Source of the DNA: Mya arenaria
Taxonomy: Eukaryota; Mollusca; Bivalvia; Myida; Myidae
Length of the DNA stretch: 64,000 nt
Direction: 5' to 3'
Assembly (NCBI RefSeq): GCF_026914265.1
Contig: NC_069124.1
Span: 30,360,883 to 30,424,882, forward strand
Positions 34,949 through 64,000 of the stretch are shown piece after piece. The translations under genes and the position numbers were made by a program. The notes below the pieces were generated by a model. It worked only from the letters and a program-made list of their open reading frames with translations. It was not told the origin of the DNA and did not search any database. How positions within the stretch are numbered: the stretch's first letter is position 1; every line of letters starts with the position of its first letter.

Positions 34949-37900
34949 TCAAAAATGTTTTTCGAAGTATTTCAAAGAATGTGTATATACAGTGAACGTA
35001 ACGGCGTTAACCGGAAATGCCCTGAGACATGTTACTAAGCAACCCGTATAGAATATCCGCACACCACCTTCTTTGTAGAGACATCGAGCACAATGAAGAA
35101 ATCCTTGGTACTCTCCGGCAAAGTCCGCCTGGTACCGACTCTTGATGACGTCAAAGGGAATGATTGAGGCCCACGTGAGGGATCCAGCAATTCCGCCGGA
35201 AACTAGACTTGCAATGACCCCGCGTTCGTCTGTTAGGCCCCTGGTTTTCATCTCTGCGTTTAATACTTCAAACGATAGACAATATATCCCGTAGGAGGGG
35301 ATCTCTCGTAATCCCATTGCCACGCCCCCTTTGTAAAACCCCATAATCCCTCGTTCCTTGAAAATTGCCTTCGCGCATTGAAGAGGTCCTTTGAAGTACT
35401 GTCGATTCGCTCCTGAAAGGAACAATACATACATTTGAACAAGTGTAGTGTGATATACCTTTAATTCTTATGTCATCGGTGTTATACTAATTTTAATAAA
35501 AGAAATCTTATCATGGTGTCATATGTTATGACTAGTACGAGGGATGACCAAAAAGTTTGCGGAAACTGTCTTAAAACATTTCCCCCCCCCCCCCCCAAGG
35601 ATTGGTTCTATTTTAAATACGATATTCGTAAAAATGCTTGTATTTTTTTATATCCAATTAAATGAATTCAGATCGATCTGACGTCGTAAACAAGAAATTC
35701 CAGTTTCCAAAAAAATACAGTATGTAAAATCTGGCGTAGATCTGAAAATGACGCCATCTAAAAAAAAGTTATTTGGAATATGTTCATGCCAAGCAAGAAA
35801 AACTGATGACATCTGACGTAACTTTACTCTTTTTTTTTTTTTTACTTTTATTCACTTTTGAAAACAATGCTTGTGATACACATACACTAAATAAACTGAT
35901 TCATTGGAATTTCTCTATGCAAATAGCAGGTTTTAATTTAGTAGAACTACCTTTCAAAGTGATTGACAAATGTATTGTCGTCTGCAATGTCTCTTTTGAA
36001 ATAGTAGTATATATTTTCATGTGTAAATTATCCGCAATGTATTTATTAATTTAAATAGGGCTGATTAGTGTTGTTTGCATTATTTTATGTTAATTAACAT
36101 AACTAAACACAATACTATGGAATGGTAATTGACATTTGTTAATTATATACATTCCAAGTTTAAAGTGGATAATTGTACAAGCTTCCCGTACGAAATGATC
36201 AGGCGTCAACCAGCTGGTTGACGGGCGTCAAAGAGACGTCAACCAACTGGTTTTTGCCTCGACGTGTGTAAAACCAACTGGACAAGAGCAGGACACGTCA
36301 AATTCTTGCCAAACCAGGCGTCATTTTTCTCAGTAAAGGAGGCGTCATTTACAAACCAAGCGTCAAAAGGAACTGTAACAATTTTTCAGCCTCTAAGTAT
36401 TGAGGCGTCAATTTCAAACCAAGCGTCAAAAGGAACTTAGGAAAAATTAAAGCCTCCAAGAAACTTAAACAACTATGGAATTATCTTTAATGGTACATTA
36501 AAGTTTCATTTTTTTATAATTTTCCACGGGAATACAGAAAGAAATTGCCACTCGAGGTGACAAAAGTCTAATAATTGTTTCCCAATGTGATAAAATTACA
36601 AGGGAATAAAAAATGAAACTGGAAAATCATTGAAAAAATACTGTTCTCTACTGTTTATAAGCATTATGCATTAGAATTTCTTTTGAAAATTATTCATTTC
36701 AAAGTAACATTCACATTAAAACCACATTCTGCATTTCAAACTCTTTTTAATTTGACTTAAATTGAGAATGATTTTTAATTTCTGCTTAATTTCAGAACTT
36801 ATCTTTGACAAATTACTATGATGAAGCTTGAATAAATGATCGCATACAAAAAAAAATCATTATTAATATTTATTAATAATAATATATATTTTTTGTTGTA
36901 ATGTTTCTAAATTTATAGATTTATTTTGTTATGTTAAAAGTAGCAAATAATAAATTCATAGCAATAAACATTTATATTTAGAAGAACAGTAAGCATTATA
37001 CTGCTTAAAAGTTTAATACTGGTAGTGCTTCCAAATTTCTCCCTCCATGAGTCCAGGTATATAACAGCCTGGGCTTATCAGTCCATTCAAAAGTCAGGCA
37101 ATAAAGCTTCCTGAAGGGTTTTATCTAAGCCAATCAGCATCAAGTAAACATTCATCTGTGTAGGAAATTCAAATGTATGGAGAAGAATCATGTAAACATA
37201 TGGCGGTAGTATTGGCTCATATTTTGTGTGGATAAACCTTTTTCCTTATCATTTGAAAGGTAAGAACAGTTTCAACATGTGTCTTTAATACTATTACACA
37301 GTAAAAAGAACATAAATACAAAATGGTTTGTTTTTAAGTATAATGTTTTTGCAATTATTTATCTGGCAGCATTTTATCATTCTGTATATTGCTCCCTGAA
37401 CCTCCATGAACACAATGTCCCAATGGGATGTTTTGAAACCTAGTGATTGTTACAAATACAATGTGTTTAAGCATATGGATATATGCACGATTTCTATTAC
37501 ATGAAAGTATAAGCTGCATTTAACTTTATATATACTCTTCTTTATACAGTGTTAAGCCTGAGCATGATCTTCACTTATTTATTGATGATCATGTGGGTGT
37601 GTATGTGTGTGCCTAATGATCCTATTTAATTACCATAGATGACCAATATTGTGTCTGTGACAAAGATGAGGATCCTGTGACCAACAAGATTTGATGGGAA
37701 AGTTGGAAAGCTAAAAAACATGCTAAAAATGGTGGGTTGCTGACTGTTATTTCATTTAGTTTCACCTTTGAAACTTTATTCTTATTATGATTTACAAATA
37801 TAAATCCATGTAGGCATGAGGTAATTTAAACTATGAATTATCTTCTAACAATTACATCCCTCTTGTAATTATAGCTATAGATCCGGAAATCATCATTTGA

Positions 37901-40900
37901 ATAAATACATTTAAATTTATTTTAACAGATTACGTTCCCAGATAGTGCAGAAAGAATGAAGCAGAATCACCAACAGCAGCAGAACTAAATCGGGCGATAA
38001 CGGAACAAGGTTCATTCTGTCGAAAACATATTAAACACAGAATATGAACTCTTAAAACAATAAGTGATAGTAAAAATGTGTAAAAAAATAACATTTTCAG
38101 CTGTGCCTTTATTAAGAAAATATATTAAACAATGTTTTATTGTCCTGTTTTCCGAACTATAAATTGTTCTTAACTCAAACTGGTTGTGTTCAAGTAATGC
38201 CAATTTTTGACGTCTGCTATTTTTTTGACGCCTGGGTTTTTTTGACGCCTGGTTTTTTGACGCTTGTTTTTTTGACGCTTGGTTTATTTGACGCCTGTTT
38301 TTTTAAAAACCAGCTGGAATTTAAAACCAGCTCATTTGCATAATGTTCGCATATAGACGCCTCTTTTCCGCTTGGTTGACGCTTGGTTTTAAATTTGACG
38401 CTTGGTTATCCATATGAGTGCTAGATTTAAAAAATTTAAAACCAACTGGTTTTAGTCTGATTTTGACGCCTGGTTTCCTGCTCACAACCAGGCGGTTAAT
38501 TTCGTACAGGTTATTAATTAAAGTTGTTGATTAATTTAGATTGATTAATGATAAAGATCATTTGGTTTATTGTATGATATTACTGTTACAATGAACAAGT
38601 CAAAATCAACATTGTTTTTCGTTGAAACTAACTCTTAAATTTTAATACTAAAACATTTTATATCTGATAAGGAAGGAACATAAGTTAATTTCAACTACAA
38701 ATAAATTTGGGTGCCAGTCTAATGGTGAAAATACAGGTAAGTTGGAGGTGCGAGGACAAAATTATACCAAGAACCAGGTTTTATAATTTGGAGAAATGTA
38801 CCTTTTTATTTCAAACATTTCAAGTCATCAAAGGTTGTATTGTTCCACACAGCATGCAACAGGTGTTATAACTGCGCGATTTGAATTTATTAAAATATTG
38901 TGAATGTGTTATAGTCACGATGGTTTGACGTCACCAGCTCCCCTTCCCTTATGAAAAAGTTTTTTTATCTGTATGCATATTTGAATGTTTGCGCTTGAAA
39001 TTTGGCGTGTATATCTAAAAAAGATATACTTTTGAAACAAGCCATTCTTTGTCCAGTCAGTACACAATAAGATTTTTCACCGAACTTTTGGATCAGCCCT
39101 CGGATATAGCACGTGATTACCTGAAGCAGCACCGGTCACTTCATGCGGAATCTGTGACTGTAAGGCCGTCTTTATGTAGTCAACCGGAACTACAAACACC
39201 AGCTGAGCGGCCCCGCCCACGCACCCGGAAATGTAGATATTGAAGTAACTAGACGTCCGCTTTTCTCGGTCGGACTCAAGCGTCTTTAGGACGTGGCCGT
39301 AAACACCGAAGAAGACCGAATTGACGACGCCGAATGATACAAGCGGCCAAGATAAACCGCGGTAGAAGCCCCGGATCTGAAAACGATTGTTTTTATAGAA
39401 CAGAACATTTATTATTAACTTGAACATATACAGTTCATCGTTGTTACAAAAAATAAACAAATAGCATGGCAAGAACATGTAATTTCGTGAGTGCAATATA
39501 GTTGCCCTTCTGCCTGGTACAATTAACGTGTATACAAATAGCTGTAACTCTAATATACGTCTCTCGAACTGGTTCGAACGCCACGCAAAAATGATTGAGG
39601 TTATACATGTAATCATTAGTGAACGAGATGAGTATATAAGTATTAAGAAACGTAGTCACCTTAAAGGTCTTGGGTTCGAGCCGTTGATGAACCCTCAGTT
39701 GAACTCTTAAAAAGGGTCACTTATTTTGACGGATTTGAGCGCGATTCATAGTCCTTATACACATGATATAGTTGTCTTTAAGATTGAGCTAAATTCCATC
39801 GTAAACGTAAACTGAAGCTCACCCATCCGAATGAGTGTATGTTTTTAATGGCGTCCAGCGTTCCCCGGTACTGGTGGCCATGGTGCTGTGTCTGCAGCTG
39901 CACCTACGAAGTGAAGTGTATCGTAAGGGTTAAATATCAATAAAAAGCAAAAATGGTATGTCGTTAGGGTCATAAATAGCAACAATTGTGAAGTATGGTT
40001 AACCGTTAGGCTCAATATCAACAAAAGTCAGGTACGGTGCGTCGTCCGGGTCATTATCAACAATAGTGACGTATGATGCTTCGTTAAGGCTAATAACATC
40101 TATAGTAAGATATCATATGGTGCGTCGTTAGCGTCAATGGCAAACAATAGTCAGAAAAGGTGCATAGTTAGGGAGAACATCATTAATAGTCATGTAAGTC
40201 GCGTCATTAAAGTCAATGGCAACAGATAATCATGTATAGTGCGTCGTTAACAACAATAGTTAAGTATGGTGTCCTGTTAGGGTCACACAAAAAATAAACA
40301 GCCAAGTACAGTGTTTCGTTCACAACCAATTATCTGTTAGCATGTTTATAAACTGGGTGAAGGAGTAAACAGAGTATTGTGTAAACAAAATAAAAGTTAC
40401 TTCATTTATGTACGTGAAAGTACTGAATTTGTGATCGTCTCTACATAATGTAAAATAGCATGTTAACGACTGGATTAAAACCCCAAACCTTTGTTGTGTC
40501 AAACGGGTGTCCGACAACTAGTCCAGCCGCCCCTGAAATGTTGTAGAAACTACAGTCGAAACTAGCTATGTCGAACACTGTAACCTCGATGTTCTGGTTA
40601 TGTCGAAGAATTTCACGATGTTCCAACTACTTCGACAAAGCGAGTTTTGACTGAATAATTATAGTATGTGTATGTGTGTGGGTATGCGTGTTCAGGCACC
40701 CGCCTCCGCCAACCGGATCGCCGGACAGATTCACATTCAATGATTGAGAAAAATTCTAACAACCAAAAATCCATAAAAGAGTTAACAAGCACTAAATTTT
40801 CATTTAGTTAATAAAAAAACCAAATGTACATCTTGTCATTAATTTGTTTTATTAAGTGGCTTTTAAAGAAGTTCGCGTATGCGTGCTGGCTTATATAGAG

Positions 40901-41589
40901 GCATTTCGCGTTTAACACTTAGAAAGTTAGCATTTGTTTTAGATCTTCTTATAACAATTAATTTGGTGCAAGAGGCGTTCAGCCTATCGATTTCGTCGTT
41001 TAGGAAACCAAAAAAATAAAACACTAACTATTTTCAAGAGACCAATTATTCATGCATAAATAAGCATTTGAAAACTTCTTCATTCTACCGGTTTAAAGGC
41101 CTAGTTTAAGGAATGTTTGGCATGATAATCCCCTGCTGTTCATCTCCTGCTAATCGCACTTGTGTCACAGTAGGGGCCAATTTCCTGTTTAATGGTTTAT
41201 AGGCTCAGGGCAATTTATGGTCCATTTATATAATCAAACATCGAAAACTGCACAGCAGGATACTCAGATTGGAGATATAATAAGCCAATTACGCATTTTT
41301 TTATTATTATTATTTTTAAGGGGGGGGGGGTCACTTATAGAAGGCTTAAACTAGGCCTTTTAGAGAAGCACTAACAATGCAATATGCATTTGAATGGTTA
41401 AGAATTTAACGAGTACTTTGAAATGCATGTTAAATTATACTCCAGCAACTATATAGCTTTATGTTTGTATATCATAATGGATGTCATGATACTATTATTT
41501 ATTATGTTATCTAAACGTGCATGTCAGATAAAGATCTTACCTCCTATCGCTCCAGCTATGTAATCATGTATGATAGTGTCAGAAGGCAT
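34949..41589 (-). CDS. Mitochondrial carrier, SLC25A45/47/48 group, 297 aa, five exons
   Basis: Exons in gene order: 41589-41541, 40532-40489, 39903-39823, 39376-39121, 35412-34949; GT-AG borders, matching phases, 894 nt with stop. The protein has the three-fold carrier plan of the inner mitochondrial membrane. Signatures are PFDTTK at 26-31 followed by VQLQTQ, PVDYIK at 122-127, and PFDVIK at 229-234 followed by SRYQAD. NSVFFGVYG (77-85) and RAFPVNAVTF near the C-terminus are hallmarks of the SLC25A45/47/48 group. Human members have been reported to move choline (A48) or methylated basic amino acids (A45); substrate here is not decided by sequence. Length is normal and no signature residue is broken. 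The start ATG gives MPSDTIIHDYIAGAIGG, the expected first helix. Intron 4 (3.7 kb) carries the AGGCGTCA inverted-array element. Upstream, LARS1 is divergent about 3 kb away. Confidence 0.94.
36186..38512. mobile_element. 2.3-kb element bounded by inverted AGGCGTCA arrays
   Basis: Termini: left CCCGTACGAAATGATCAGGC; right, reverse-complemented, CCTGTACGAAATTAACCGCC. Inside each end, about 250-310 bp hold eight or more copies of (A)GGCGTCAA / TTGACGCCTGG-like motifs, plus ACCA(A/G)CTGGTTT-like motifs; the two arrays point in opposite directions. The 1.75 kb between them is AT-rich with no long open frame. Looks like a non-autonomous DNA transposon with subterminal binding-site arrays, in SLC25 intron 4. 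Superfamily unknown; no clear target duplication. Confidence 0.7.
39905..40320. repeat. Degenerate minisatellite next to SLC25 exon 3
   Basis: Seven or so loose units of GTATGGTGCGTCGTTAGGGT, then CAATATCAACAATAGTCA. The array begins within a few bases of the exon-3 acceptor (39904-39905) but I see no exon bases in the unit. Confidence 0.65.
40545..40652. repeat. Short inverted-end repeat near SLC25 exon 2
   Basis: Starts ACTACAGTCGAAACTAGC and ends GCGAGTTTTGACTGAAT, an inverted pair, with CTCGATGTTCTGGTTATGTC inside. The same core recurs at 59131-59190 and, decayed, at 27780-27850. Related to the element at 58763-59055. Confidence 0.6.
41094..41362. mobile_element. MITE with TAAAGGCCTAGTTTAAG ends
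   Basis: 269 bp; left TAAAGGCCTAGTTTAAGGAA and right CTTAAACTAGGCCTTTTA are inverted copies. AT-rich centre with a G9-10 run. In SLC25 intron 1. Seen once in this window. Confidence 0.75.
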
Positions 41590-44610
<3,021 letters not shown>

Positions 44611-44623
44611 GGTTATAGATAAT

Positions 44624-63441
<18,818 letters not shown>

Positions 63442-64000
63442 GTGAGTTGCCAAGGTTTCAAAAGTGATTTAAGCCCCTTTATCTAGCTTTGGCATGAATC
63501 CCTCTTTCTCAATTTCCCCCTGGCTAATTTTAAGGATTATCAATTATCAGCAAATAGAACCTCTGAATTGTATGTAAAATTTTATGTGTGGTTTAAAAAA
63601 ATTCTTTACTGAAAAAATTAATATGTCCTGAAATGCCATACCTGTATACACTTTGAAGCACCCTACTTTTTACTGTGTTTAATTGAAGTTTTAAATGGAA
63701 CTTTTTGTTTATTTTGTTATGATAAATGCTATATTAGTTATATTAAGTGAGAGTGATAATGGTCAAGCTTTCAAAAATGCCATTGGTTCAAGCAACATGA
63801 GGGGCAAGTTCTCTCGGCCTCTAAACCAGGGCCCCCATATCTTAATTCATGGACTTGCCTGAGTGCCGCTTATCCTAATCCTAATAGACATGCGGCCATT
63901 TTACAGTCCATTCAACACACACTTTATACTCTTAAATCTAAGTTAAATCTCAATTGTTTATTGAATACAGCTCAAGCAATTGTTGTCTCCAATAGTGACT
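63442..64000 (+). other. LARS1 intron 19, cut by window edge
   Basis: No exon is visible after the donor GTGAGT at 63442. A segment at 63490-63570 resembles 49697-49777 of intron 4 (GGCATGAATCCCT, CAATTATCAGC, TAGAACC). Confidence 0.6.

Noticed and set aside
35534..35580. Mariner-type terminal repeat (TACGAGGGATGACCAAAAAG)
   Set aside because: Resembles some mariner ends, but I find no partner end and no transposase frame nearby, so I do not call it.
38140..38343. 67-codon frame with FLTPGFLTLVFLTL
   Set aside because: Produced by the TTGACGCCTGG array at the right end of the 36186-38512 element.

Overview
The window is an AT-rich piece of animal nuclear genome. It has four spliced protein-coding genes with GT-AG introns, set among dense short interspersed repeats, miniature inverted-repeat elements (MITEs) and minisatellites. 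The gene content, several tRNA-headed SINE families and long intronic minisatellites fit a lophotrochozoan, most likely a bivalve mollusc. The clade is an inference; nothing here fixes the species.

Layout. Positions 1-5865 hold repeats only. From 5866 to 16634 (+) lies a five-exon gene for a small secreted-then-membrane protein: signal peptide, six cysteines, one transmembrane helix and two PPxY motifs. This is the Shisa/CYYR1/WBP1/VOPP1 (STMC6) architecture. Converging on it from 32605 down to 20028 (-) is a complete 12-exon POLR1E gene (RNA polymerase I subunit RPA49, 412 aa). Next, 41589 down to 34949 (-), is a complete five-exon mitochondrial carrier of the SLC25A45/47/48 group (297 aa). 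Head to head with it, from 44624 (+) to beyond the right edge, is cytosolic leucyl-tRNA synthetase (LARS1). Nineteen coding exons are visible, encoding 828 residues that stop before the C-terminal domains. Every exon junction given below keeps reading frame, and joined products match known families across the junctions. POLR1E (rRNA synthesis) and LARS1 (translation) are housekeeping genes; nothing suggests the four genes work as one pathway.

Repeats. I recognise a foldback MITE with TTAA ends (five copies), a second TTAA-bounded MITE (four copies, one carrying the first nested inside it), several tRNA-derived SINE families, a hAT transposon remnant, a 1.3-1.6 kb element whose 146-bp subrepeats carry nuclear-receptor-type palindromes, and a 2.3 kb element in a carrier-gene intron bounded by inverted arrays of an AGGCGTCA-like motif.

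Most unusual features: (1) in POLR1E and in LARS1 a minisatellite has grown from a unit that contains a real 3' splice site plus the first 12-18 exon bases, leaving phased decoy acceptors upstream of the true exon; (2) a 43-bp perfect copy of LARS1 exon 19 sits in LARS1 intron 15; (3) the AGGCGTCA inverted-array element. No CRISPR, operon, phage or prokaryotic system is present.
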